Below, piece by piece: positions 25,389 to 32,309 of a DNA stretch of 32,309 nt. The notes beneath the pieces were generated by a model. The model did no database searches, was not told the origin of the DNA, and saw nothing but the letters and a program-made list of their open reading frames with translations. The first letter of the stretch is position 1, and every line of letters begins with the position of its first letter. This stretch comes from Planctomycetota bacterium (GTDB taxonomy: Bacteria > Planctomycetota > UBA8742 > UBA2392), in NCBI GenBank assembly GCA_019186845.1, contig JABARW010000039.1, positions 1 through 32,309 of the forward strand, in the 5' to 3' direction. The position numbers were made by a program, and so were the translations under genes.

Positions 25389-26396
25389 ATGCTCTCCTAT
25401 ATCATTCGTCGCCTGTTCCAGATGGCACTGACGCTGTGGATCGTCAGCGTGCTCAGCTTCCTGATCGTCGCGCTCGCGCCCGGCGACCCTCTGGCCAGCC
25501 AGCTGGACCCCAAAAAGACCCCCGCCGACCTTGAGCGCCGGCGCGACGAAATTGGCTATGACGACCCCGTCGTCAAGAAGTACACGGACTTCTATTCGCG
25601 CTTCTTCTCAGACTTCGGCGCGGTCATCAGCAAGCAGTTCGGCGGCGGCGACAACTACTCCTGGCAGCTCACGAGCGAAACTTCCAAGGAAGCCGTGCTG
25701 CCCACCATGTGGCGCAAAATGCTGGTGACCCTGCCCCTGGTCATCGTGAATACCCTGCTGGTCTGGTCACTCTCATTCCCCATCGGCATCTATTCGGCGC
25801 TGCGAAGAAATACCTTCCAGGACCGCACCATCACCGTGCTCAGCTACACACTGATCGCCTTTCCCGGCTTCTGGATCTCCATCCTCATCATCGGCTTCGT
25901 GACCAAGACGCTCGGCATCCCCATCGTCTCGCCCGAAACCATCGGCGTGGAGCTGGAAGGGCCGCGCTCGTTCTTCGACCGCACCTGGCACATAGCCATT
26001 CCCGCCTTCGTCGGGGCCCTGACCGGTGTGGCCACGCTCACGCGCTATGTGAAGGGACAGATGATGGAAGTGATGGGGCAGGACTATATCCGCACCGCCA
26101 AAGCCAAGGGCCTCGACGACGACCAGGTTTACTACAAACACGCCCTGCGCCCGGCCTCCCTGCCCTTTATCACGATGCTGGCGGGCCTGCTGCCCTCCAT
26201 TTTCGGTGGTTCTGTCGTGTTTGAGGCCATTTACTCCTGGCCGGGCCTGGGCCGCTGGGTGTTTGAAGCCGTCTTCCAGCGCGATATCTACATCGTGATG
26301 ACCAGCCTCTTCGTGGGCTCGGCCCTCACGCTGATCGGCATTCTCGTCTCCGACATCCTGCTGAGCGTGGCTGACCCGCGCGTGCGTCTCTCGTAG
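25389..26396 (+). CDS. oppB: Oligopeptide ABC transporter permease, OppB/DppB type
   Basis: One of two channel-forming subunits of the importer. The 335-residue product has the normal length and layout: MLSYIIRRLFQMALTLWIVSVLSFLIV as the first helix, the PGDPL motif, a periplasmic loop of ~70 residues, then five further helices. The ATPase-contacting EAA loop is seen at about residue 230 (GQDYIRTAKAKGLDDDQVYY, ending with HALRPA), followed by the SVVFEAIYSWPGLGRWVFEAV signature. The start is 10 bases after the binding-protein stop. In contrast to its partner permease, I see no large insertion here. Confidence 0.93.
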   Translation: MLSYIIRRLFQMALTLWIVSVLSFLIVALAPGDPLASQLDPKKTPADLERRRDEIGYDDPVVKKYTDFYSRFFSDFGAVISKQFGGGDNYSWQLTSETSKEAVLPTMWRKMLVTLPLVIVNTLLVWSLSFPIGIYSALRRNTFQDRTITVLSYTLIAFPGFWISILIIGFVTKTLGIPIVSPETIGVELEGPRSFFDRTWHIAIPAFVGALTGVATLTRYVKGQMMEVMGQDYIRTAKAKGLDDDQVYYKHALRPASLPFITMLAGLLPSIFGGSVVFEAIYSWPGLGRWVFEAVFQRDIYIVMTSLFVGSALTLIGILVSDILLSVADPRVRLS

Positions 26397-26408
26397 AGGA
26401 AGCGAAGC

Positions 26409-28862
26409 ATGTCCGACCAACCTCGCAAGTCTTCCTCACCCCTGGCCGACGCCCTGCGCCTGTTCGTGCGCAACAAGCCCGCGCTCATCTCCTTCATCGC
26501 CATCGTCCTGCTCGGCGTGGCCGCGGTTTCGGGCTCCCTCTTCGTGGGCCGCAAAGCCGACGCCTCCGACCTCATTCGCATGGAAGAGGCCAGCCTCGTC
26601 GGCGACCGCTTCAAGTCGGAGGTCATCAAGAACGCCGTCCTCGACCCCCACCAGCCGGAACTCAAAGACACCTTCCTGCCCCCCAACTCCCAGAGCAGCG
26701 TTGATCTCAACAAAACCTACTGGCTGGGCACCGACAACCTCGGGCGCGATGTGCTGGCGCGGCTGTGGGCCGGCAGTTCCATCTCGCTGACCATTGGCTT
26801 TCTGGCCGTGGGCATTTCGGTCTTTCTGGGCATCTCGCTGGGCGGCATTGCCGGCTATTTCGGGCGCAACCGCGTCGGTTTGCCGATGTTCGCAACCCTG
26901 ATGCTGTTTCTGGCCTGGGGCGTCATGCTGGCTGCGGGCATATCAACTCCGGCATGGATCTGTTTCACCGTAGGCGCGTTGCTGTTTGCCTTCCAGTTTC
27001 TGCTTTCCGTGGCGGGCCAACGCTGGCGAACCGTGGGCTTCTTCACCTTTGCCGCGCTGCTTTTCGGCGCAATTTCATGGTTCAACTGGCGCACGGAAAA
27101 CCAGACACCCGAAGGCGCGGTGCATCAGGCGGCCCTCGACACGCACCGCCAGGCCAGAGAACTGCTGCTGGACCTGCGCGACGCCGGCCGCGAGTTCAAG
27201 GAGTTTGAAGAAGCGGCCCCCGACAACATCACCCACCTGCTGGAACAGAAGGACCTTCCGGCGTGGATCTATCGCCGGCAGTTCGGGATCGAAGTCAAGA
27301 CGCGCCTGCTCGACCTGCAGGTAGGCCGCTTCGAAATCCGGAAGTTCCGCAGCGCGCTGCTGGAGGCTCAACGCCTGCACCAGGAGCAGCAGGAAAGGGC
27401 CGAACACCTCGAGAGCTTCGCCGAGGATTACAAGATCCGCCACGAGCAGGCCGTGAAGGATGAACAGGCCGCCACGGCGCGGGCCCAGGACTTCTTCAGG
27501 TCCGGCAAGAACGACGAAGGCCGCACGGCCAGCCTCGAAGCAGCAAATCACGCGGCCCGCGCCTCCACCTTTGACCCCGCCGAACTCAAGAAGCGCACCA
27601 AGCGCATGCGTGAAATCGGTGCCGCGCGCCAGAAGTATGTCGAGGCCGTGATGGCGGCCCTCGAAGAACCCCTGAGCCAGCGTGTGGCCGCCCTGGACAA
27701 GGCCGACCAGGACCTCGCTGCGCTGCTCGAAGCGGATGTCAAGGATGCGGCCGGCATGCGCGAGGCTCAGTTCAACCTGGAAGCGGTCGTGCGCGGCTGG
27801 AAGCGGGCGGAAGCTGACTTCAAGGAGGCAGAGGGCGCCAAGCGCCTTGAAGCCCTTGGGCCCATCGTCGAGGCGCTGGCCAAGGGCAGTCGCGAGGATG
27901 CGGGGCTGGCCGACCTTCAGGCCGAGCAAAAGCGCCTGACGGCCGCCCAGGAAGGGCTGAAAGCGGCAGCCAAGACGGCCGCGGAAGATGTTGCCAAGCT
28001 CAAGACGATCCAAGGCGAGCCGCCGGAGGAGTCCAAGAAGTCTCTGCCTCTGCTGAAGGTCCAGGGCAGCAACGACCTCATGGACCGGCGCGGCCAGTTG
28101 CGCACGCGATTTGTCATCCGCTTCGACACCGAGGCCAAGAACTCCCTGACGACTCTGCGCGGCGCAGAGCTGCTCAGCGGCCAGTACCGCTACGGGGTCT
28201 ATCGCATCACCAGCCACTTCCTGACGGCCACTTTCCTGTATCTGCTGCTGGCCGTGGCGGCCCTGGCCCTGATGGCCTCGGGCCAGGCTTCCATCACGGA
28301 CACCAAGCTGCCGGTCAAGGGCCTGTTCCTGCCCACCATCACGGTGGACGACCTCGTGATGCGCTTCACCGAGATCATGATGACGATTCCCGTCATCTTC
28401 CTGATCCTGGCGATTCTGGCGATTTTCGAGAAGGACGTGTTCATCACCATGGGTGTCATCGGCCTGACGAGCTGGATGGGCACGACACGCTTTGTTCGCG
28501 CAGAGATTCTGAGCCTGCGTGAGCAGGACTTCGTGCAGGCCGCGCGCTCACTTGGCCTGTCCGACTTCCGCATCATCTGGCGGCACCTGGTGCCCAACGC
28601 GATTTCACCGGTGCTGGTCAGCGCGTCCATTGGCGTGGCCGGCGCGGTGCTGGCCGAAAGCACGCTCTCGTTCCTCGGCATCGGCGCCAAGCCCGAGCAG
28701 ACCACGTGGGGCCAGATCCTCAGCGAGGGCCGCGAGTACATCTTTGACGCCCCGTGGCTCACCTGGATTCCCGGAGTCGCCATTTTGATCACGGTGCTCT
28801 CCTTCAACCTGCTGGGTGAGGGCCTGCGCGAGGCCTTCAATCCCAAGCTGCGCGGGCGCTAA
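26409..28862 (+). CDS. oppC: OppC/DppC-type ABC permease split by a ~490-residue insertion with extracytoplasmic coiled coil
   Basis: Second channel subunit of the importer; TAGAGGA, overlapping the oppB stop, serves as ribosome-binding site. Typical OppC is about 300 residues, this is 817. Residues 1-154 match the normal N-terminal half (LGTDNLGRDVLARLWAGSSIS, GIAGYFGRN) and ~644-817 the normal C-terminal half (DDLVMRFTEIMMTIP; EAA loop around 710, VQAARSLGLSDFRIIWRHLV; ESTLSFLGIG). These two halves are normally contiguous. Between them lie three extra hydrophobic helices (~157-178, 182-204, 208-227), about 370 mostly coiled-coil residues rich in Glu, Lys, Ala and Gln, and a fourth helix (~603-625). 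An even number of added helices keeps the normal fold; counted from a cytoplasmic loop, the coiled coil falls outside the membrane. Confidence 0.9.
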   Translation: MSDQPRKSSSPLADALRLFVRNKPALISFIAIVLLGVAAVSGSLFVGRKADASDLIRMEEASLVGDRFKSEVIKNAVLDPHQPELKDTFLPPNSQSSVDLNKTYWLGTDNLGRDVLARLWAGSSISLTIGFLAVGISVFLGISLGGIAGYFGRNRVGLPMFATLMLFLAWGVMLAAGISTPAWICFTVGALLFAFQFLLSVAGQRWRTVGFFTFAALLFGAISWFNWRTENQTPEGAVHQAALDTHRQARELLLDLRDAGREFKEFEEAAPDNITHLLEQKDLPAWIYRRQFGIEVKTRLLDLQVGRFEIRKFRSALLEAQRLHQEQQERAEHLESFAEDYKIRHEQAVKDEQAATARAQDFFRSGKNDEGRTASLEAANHAARASTFDPAELKKRTKRMREIGAARQKYVEAVMAALEEPLSQRVAALDKADQDLAALLEADVKDAAGMREAQFNLEAVVRGWKRAEADFKEAEGAKRLEALGPIVEALAKGSREDAGLADLQAEQKRLTAAQEGLKAAAKTAAEDVAKLKTIQGEPPEESKKSLPLLKVQGSNDLMDRRGQLRTRFVIRFDTEAKNSLTTLRGAELLSGQYRYGVYRITSHFLTATFLYLLLAVAALALMASGQASITDTKLPVKGLFLPTITVDDLVMRFTEIMMTIPVIFLILAILAIFEKDVFITMGVIGLTSWMGTTRFVRAEILSLREQDFVQAARSLGLSDFRIIWRHLVPNAISPVLVSASIGVAGAVLAESTLSFLGIGAKPEQTTWGQILSEGREYIFDAPWLTWIPGVAILITVLSFNLLGEGLREAFNPKLRGR

Positions 28863-28864
28863 CC

Positions 28865-30238
28865 ATGAAAATCCTGCTCGCAGACGACGAACGCGGCATA
28901 CGCCTTACGCTCTCCGAAGACCTGGAAGACGCCGGACACAGCGTGACGGCCGTCGAGGACGGGGAAAAGGCCATGCAGGCGCTGGGCAAGGAGAAGTTTG
29001 ACTGCCTGATCACGGACATCGTGATGCCCAAGGTGGACGGCATGAGCCTGCTGCGTTTTGCGCGCGAAAAACATCCGGACATCATCGTCATGATGATCAC
29101 CGGCAACGCCACCACCGAGCGCGCCATTGAGGCCATGAAGCTGGGCGCCAAGGACTTCATCGAAAAGCCCTTCAACAACGAGAAGGTCGTCCTGCTCTGC
29201 AACGGATACGCCCAGAGCCAGCACACCGAGCGCAAGTTCGTGCAGCTGCAGCAGGAGGTCAAAACCGAGTTCCGCCTCGACAAGATGGTCGGCAGCAGCC
29301 CGCAGATGAAGCGGCTCTACGACGACATCCGCACCATCGCCGAAAGCGATTTCTCCGTGCTGATCCAGGGCGAAAACGGCACCGGCAAGGAAGTCATCGC
29401 GACCACCATCCACCAGCTCAGCCCGCGCCAGGCCGGGCCGCTTATCAAGGTCGGCTGCCACATCGCCAACGTGAATCTGCTCGAGGATGAGCTCTTTGGC
29501 CATGAGCCCGGCGCCTACACGGGTGCCACGGCGCGACGCATCGGCCGCTTCGAGCAGGCCAACGGCGGGACCATCTACCTCGACGATATCGACGACATGC
29601 CCATCGACACCCAAGCCAAGCTGCTGCGCGTGCTGCAGGAGCGCGAAATCGAACGCCTGGGCGGTGACAAACCCATCAAGGTCAACATCCGCGTGATTGC
29701 CTCGACCAAGGTGGACCTGCGCAAGCTCGTGCATGAGGGCAAGTTCCGCCAGGATCTTTACTACCGTATCAACGTCATTGACCTGCAGGTGCCTCCGTTG
29801 CGCGAACGCGAGGGTGACATTGCCGTGCTGGTCGAGCACTTCATCAAGCGCTACGCCGGCACGCGCCAGTTGAGCGTCGAGCCCGAGGCCATGGCGGCCC
29901 TGGTGGCCTACCGCTGGCCCGGAAACGTACGCGAGCTGGAACACAGCGTGCAGCGAGCCATTGCTCTGGGCGCAGCCTCGGGCGTGCTGCGCAAGGAGCA
30001 CTTCCTGCGCGACTTCTCCCAGTCGCTGCCGGAGGGCAGCGAGGTCAAGACGCCGGGCGATGACCGCCGCACGCTGCGCGAAGTGGTGGCCGCGGCGGAG
30101 AAGGCGCACATCCAGAATGTTCTGAAAATGACGGACGGCAAGATTGAGGAAGCGGCATCCATCTTGGGCATCTCGCGCAAGAACCTGTGGGAGAAACGCA
30201 AAATGTACGGCCTGCTCGAAGGCGACGCGGCGGAGTAA
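28865..30238 (+). CDS. NtrC-family response regulator, sigma-54-dependent activator
   Basis: A phosphorylated receiver would switch on a AAA+ domain that remodels sigma-54 RNA polymerase. Residues 1-120 are a receiver (ADDE acidic pair, LITDIVMP phosphoacceptor Asp, ITGN, EKPF Lys). Residues ~141-370 are the AAA+ domain: Walker A GENGTGKE (169-176), GAYTGA loop (216-221, Tyr in place of the usual Phe), Walker B GGTIYLDD (234-241) and arginine-finger region FRQDLYYRINVI. A Fis-type helix-turn-helix closes it (EEAASILGISRKNLWEKRK). The Walker B Asp-Glu pair is Asp-Asp here, which is unusual. It starts 2 bases after the permease stop, so it is probably co-expressed with the importer. No sensor kinase is in the window, and I found no convincing sigma-54 promoter nearby. 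Confidence 0.94.
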   Translation: MKILLADDERGIRLTLSEDLEDAGHSVTAVEDGEKAMQALGKEKFDCLITDIVMPKVDGMSLLRFAREKHPDIIVMMITGNATTERAIEAMKLGAKDFIEKPFNNEKVVLLCNGYAQSQHTERKFVQLQQEVKTEFRLDKMVGSSPQMKRLYDDIRTIAESDFSVLIQGENGTGKEVIATTIHQLSPRQAGPLIKVGCHIANVNLLEDELFGHEPGAYTGATARRIGRFEQANGGTIYLDDIDDMPIDTQAKLLRVLQEREIERLGGDKPIKVNIRVIASTKVDLRKLVHEGKFRQDLYYRINVIDLQVPPLREREGDIAVLVEHFIKRYAGTRQLSVEPEAMAALVAYRWPGNVRELEHSVQRAIALGAASGVLRKEHFLRDFSQSLPEGSEVKTPGDDRRTLREVVAAAEKAHIQNVLKMTDGKIEEAASILGISRKNLWEKRKMYGLLEGDAAE

Positions 30239-30253
30239 CCGGGGCGCCCTGCC

Positions 30254-30772
30254 ATGCCCGAGTCTCCCTATCTCGTTGGTGATCTGCCCGGCTACACGCC
30301 CGCCGTGGCGCGGCTTGTTTCCATCATCAATTACGCGCGCCTGACGACCGTGATGACCGTGGCTGACCTGAAGACCGACGCGCTCGACTTCAGGCTCGAT
30401 GAGCGCGCCAATTCCATCGGCATGCTGCTGGCCCATATCGCCTACTGCGAATTTGCCACGCAGATCGAAACCTTCGAACGCCGCCACCTCACGCCCGAAG
30501 AAGCGTACCGCTTCAAGCCCGCCCTGGACCTGGGCGACCTCGGGCGCGCCGAGTTCGTCGGCAAGGACCTCGGCTTCTATCTCGATTTGCTCAACGGCGC
30601 GCGGCGCAAGACGCTCGACTTGTTCAAGACGGTCGATGACGCCTGGCTCGAAACGCGCGTGCCGCTTTGGGGCAGCGTCGGCAACTTTCACTTCATGTGG
30701 TTCCATGTAGGCGAGGATGAGATCCACCACCGCGGCCAGATGGCCCTGATACGAAGGCGGCTGCCGAAGTGA
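30254..30772 (+). CDS. DinB-fold metalloprotein (172 aa)
   Basis: DinB/YfiT-type proteins are four-helix bundles holding a metal with three histidines; characterised relatives are thiol-dependent transferases or hydrolases, but most are of unknown function. The pattern is visible: H61 in MLLAHIAYCE, H151 in WFHVGEDE and H158/H159 in EIHHRGQM, with the second and third ligands at the usual spacing in the last helix. The length is normal for the family. The gene lies 15 bases after the response regulator, and its TGA stop overlaps the GTG start of ccmB, implying translational coupling. Its link to cytochrome c maturation or to the transporter is unclear. Confidence 0.85.
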   Translation: MPESPYLVGDLPGYTPAVARLVSIINYARLTTVMTVADLKTDALDFRLDERANSIGMLLAHIAYCEFATQIETFERRHLTPEEAYRFKPALDLGDLGRAEFVGKDLGFYLDLLNGARRKTLDLFKTVDDAWLETRVPLWGSVGNFHFMWFHVGEDEIHHRGQMALIRRRLPK

Positions 30773-31464
30773 GCTCCAGCGCCCCATCTGCCTTTGTCGC
30801 GTTCAAAACGCTCCTGCGGCGGGAACTGCTCGTCGAGTTGCGCACGCGCTCGCTCCTCACTTCCATGGGACTGTTCGCGCTGCTCGAAGTGGTGGTCGTG
30901 GGGCTGGGCGTTCGTGCCCTGCCGTCTGACGAGACCTTCCACCGGTTCGTGCCGGCCGTGCTCTGGGTCTGCGTACTGTTTGCCGCCGTGGTCGGCGTCA
31001 ACCGCAGCGCCTTGGCGGACCGCGAAAAGGGTCTCCACGCAGCCTTCCTGCTCCTGCCCTTTGACCCCGCACTCATCTATCTGGCGAGACTTTCCAGCGC
31101 CTTTGTCTTCCTCAGCGTGGTGGAGGTGCTGCTGGTGCTGGCCTCCGTTCCGTTGCTCCGGTTACAGATCCCCCAGGAGCCCTGGATGCTGGCCGTGGCT
31201 GCCTTGACCAACATCGGCGTGCTCGCGCCGGGCGTACTGCTGGCGTCGGCCACGTCCAGCGCGCGCGGCAGCGAGGCTTTGCTCACCATCCTGCTTCTGC
31301 CGGTGGTGGTCGTGGTGTTTCTGGGTGCCGTGGGGGCGACGGATGCCCTGGCCGCGGGTCTGGGCCTGGCCGGTGCGAAGCCCTATCTGTTGCTGCTCTG
31401 CATCTGTGGCGCTATGTTTCCTGCTCTGGGCTTGCTGCTTTACGGAAGGCTGCACGAAGCTTGA
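30769..31464 (+). CDS. ccmB: Heme exporter/cytochrome c maturation membrane protein CcmB
   Basis: CcmB is the membrane subunit of the CcmABC transporter that drives release of heme-loaded CcmE in System I cytochrome c maturation. The 231-residue product has six hydrophobic helices and family text: FKTLLRRELLVELRTRSLLTSMGLFALLEV at the start, DREKGLHAAFLLLPFDPALIYLAR after helix 2, and the closing helix before YGRLHEA. The start is a GTG overlapping the DinB stop (GTGA). The ATPase gene ccmA, commonly just upstream, is not in this window. The 3' end overlaps ccmC by one base (TGATG). Confidence 0.88.
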   Translation: MSSSAPSAFVAFKTLLRRELLVELRTRSLLTSMGLFALLEVVVVGLGVRALPSDETFHRFVPAVLWVCVLFAAVVGVNRSALADREKGLHAAFLLLPFDPALIYLARLSSAFVFLSVVEVLLVLASVPLLRLQIPQEPWMLAVAALTNIGVLAPGVLLASATSSARGSEALLTILLLPVVVVVFLGAVGATDALAAGLGLAGAKPYLLLLCICGAMFPALGLLLYGRLHEA

Positions 31465-32204
31465 TGAAGGACCTTGGCACATCTTCGATGGTCACCATCA
31501 TCCTGGCCGTCCTGGCGCTGCTGGGCGCCGAAGCCGCGCTGTGGCTGAGCTATTTCTACGCGCCGGTGCAGATCACGGCGGGGGCCCTCTTTGTGGTTTT
31601 GCCCACCCCAGGTGTCAACACGCTGAACCTGTACGAGAGCCACCGCATTTTTTTCATCCACCTGCCCTCGGCCTACGCCACAGCCCTGTGCTGCGGGCTG
31701 TGCCTGGTGGGCGGCGTGATGCACCTGCTTTCGCGCTCTGAAAAGTGGGACGCCCTGACGGTGAGCGCCTCCGAAGTGGGCCTGCTGGCAGGCGCCATTA
31801 CCCTGCTTACCGGAAGCTTCTGGGCAGATTATGCCTGGGGCACGGGGCGCATCGGCAGCGGCTGGAACTGGGAGCCGCGCCTGACCACCATGCTGATTCT
31901 GTGGCTGGCCTTTGCCGCGCTGCTGGCGCTGCGCGGCGCCATGCCCAACGTGCAGGCGCGCATGAAGCTGACGGCCGTGTATGGGATTCTCGTGGCGCCG
32001 CTTTATCCGCTGGTGCAAAAGGCCATAGAAATCGGCCAGGTCAGCCATCCGCGCAGTTTCTCGGACCTGCTGAGCGCCCCCGAGATCGGCACGACCAAGC
32101 AGGTAGCCACGCTGGGCCTGCTGCTCGCCTTTGGTGCTGCCGTGGCCCTGCGCTACTCCGCCAACCGCCTGAGTTTTCAACTGCAAAAGGAGCGCGCGGC
32201 ATGA
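31464..32204 (+). CDS. ccmC: Heme-handling protein CcmC (HHP superfamily)
   Basis: CcmC presents heme to CcmE at the periplasmic face through a Trp-rich loop and two axial histidines. I chose the ATG at 31464 (246 aa), which overlaps the ccmB stop. Six helices are visible. The first heme His lies in IFFIHLPSAYAT; the Trp-rich loop reads WGTGRIGSGWNWEPRLTT, where typical CcmC has a compact WGTWWxWDxRLT, so there are about four extra residues and Asp is replaced by Glu. The second His aligns with that in QVSHPRSF, but the usual WW pair before it is missing. It may belong to a variant branch of CcmC. Its stop overlaps the next start (ATGA). Confidence 0.87.
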   Translation: MKDLGTSSMVTIILAVLALLGAEAALWLSYFYAPVQITAGALFVVLPTPGVNTLNLYESHRIFFIHLPSAYATALCCGLCLVGGVMHLLSRSEKWDALTVSASEVGLLAGAITLLTGSFWADYAWGTGRIGSGWNWEPRLTTMLILWLAFAALLALRGAMPNVQARMKLTAVYGILVAPLYPLVQKAIEIGQVSHPRSFSDLLSAPEIGTTKQVATLGLLLAFGAAVALRYSANRLSFQLQKERAA

Positions 32205-32309
32205 ACAAGCCTGGCCCCTGGTCGATTCTGCTTGCCGGCTGCGTGCTGGTCGTGCTGTGGTGCACTCCATTGGCCGCCGAGGTGGACCGCAGCAGCCTTC
32301 CGCCGGCGC
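32201..32309 (+). CDS. Start of an exported protein in the ccm operon (3'-truncated by window edge)
   Basis: An ATG at 32201 overlaps the ccmC stop (ATGA) and opens a frame that runs past the window end. The 36 visible residues look like a signal peptide: MNKPGPW, a hydrophobic core (SILLAGCVLVVLWC) and a TPLAA|E-type cleavage site, followed by VDRSSLPPA. ccmD or ccmE is often found here in System I operons, but CcmD lacks a cleaved signal peptide and the visible part gives no CcmE signature, so it is left unnamed. It is probably another cytochrome-maturation or c-type cytochrome component by position. Confidence 0.6.
   Translation, partial: MNKPGPWSILLAGCVLVVLWCTPLAAEVDRSSLPPA

Noticed and set aside
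30769..31464. Reading the CcmB-like gene as a general ABC-2-type exporter permease
   Set aside because: Its immediate overlap with a CcmC gene and its own N-terminal signature favour CcmB, despite the absence of ccmA.

Overview
The window is a GC-rich, densely packed stretch of a bacterial chromosome with no gene-free gap above about 200 bases. A KDO-8-phosphate synthase, a porin ending in a C-terminal Phe and a long mechanosensitive channel with a signal peptide point to a Gram-negative (diderm) cell. The very large secreted and TPR proteins, beta-sandwich-rich surface proteins, an oversized oligopeptide permease and a cytochrome b fused to c-type heme domains are what I would expect from the Planctomycetota/PVC group or a related deep lineage. 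This is an inference from gene style; no rRNA or other phylogenetic marker was compared. I saw no tRNA, rRNA, CRISPR array, insertion sequence or phage gene.

Layout: (1) 2-2192, plus strand: the end of a basic, Lys/Ala/Pro-rich protein, a terminator, a promoter, two small paralogous membrane proteins and kdsA. (2) 2189-4414, minus: a large membrane-anchored protein of unknown function, convergent with kdsA. (3) 4617-6764, plus: a secreted multidomain protein with a gingipain-like core, FN3 and Ig domains and a C-terminal sorting-type tail. (4) 6877-8031, minus: citrate synthase. (5) 8215-9653, plus: pyrH and frr with a strong terminator. (6) 9734-11281, plus: a porin, convergent with a MscS-type channel (11314-14004, minus) and a small beta-gamma-crystallin-like gene (14143-14490, minus). 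(7) 14649-19106, plus: a 1485-residue GT-C/TPR membrane protein. (8) 22636-19122, minus: rbfA, fur, Rieske protein and cytochrome b, very tightly spaced. (9) 22830-32309, plus: one long gene string holding an oligopeptide ABC importer (binding protein and two permeases, no ATPase), an NtrC-type sigma-54 activator, a DinB-fold protein, ccmB, ccmC and the start of a further exported protein.

The most interesting observations concern two membrane systems. In the Rieske/cytochrome b unit, gap-free comparison with cytochrome b6 keeps both heme bL histidines (H127, H228) and the Qo-site PEWY motif, but both heme bH histidine positions are replaced (Y141, F243); the same polypeptide carries two c-type heme-binding domains at its C-terminus. 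In the oligopeptide importer, the OppC-type permease is split by about 490 extra residues carrying four predicted extra membrane helices and a coiled-coil domain of roughly 370 residues that topology places outside the cytoplasm; its binding protein is also enlarged. The nearby ccmB/ccmC genes fit a cell that makes c-type cytochromes such as the fused one here.
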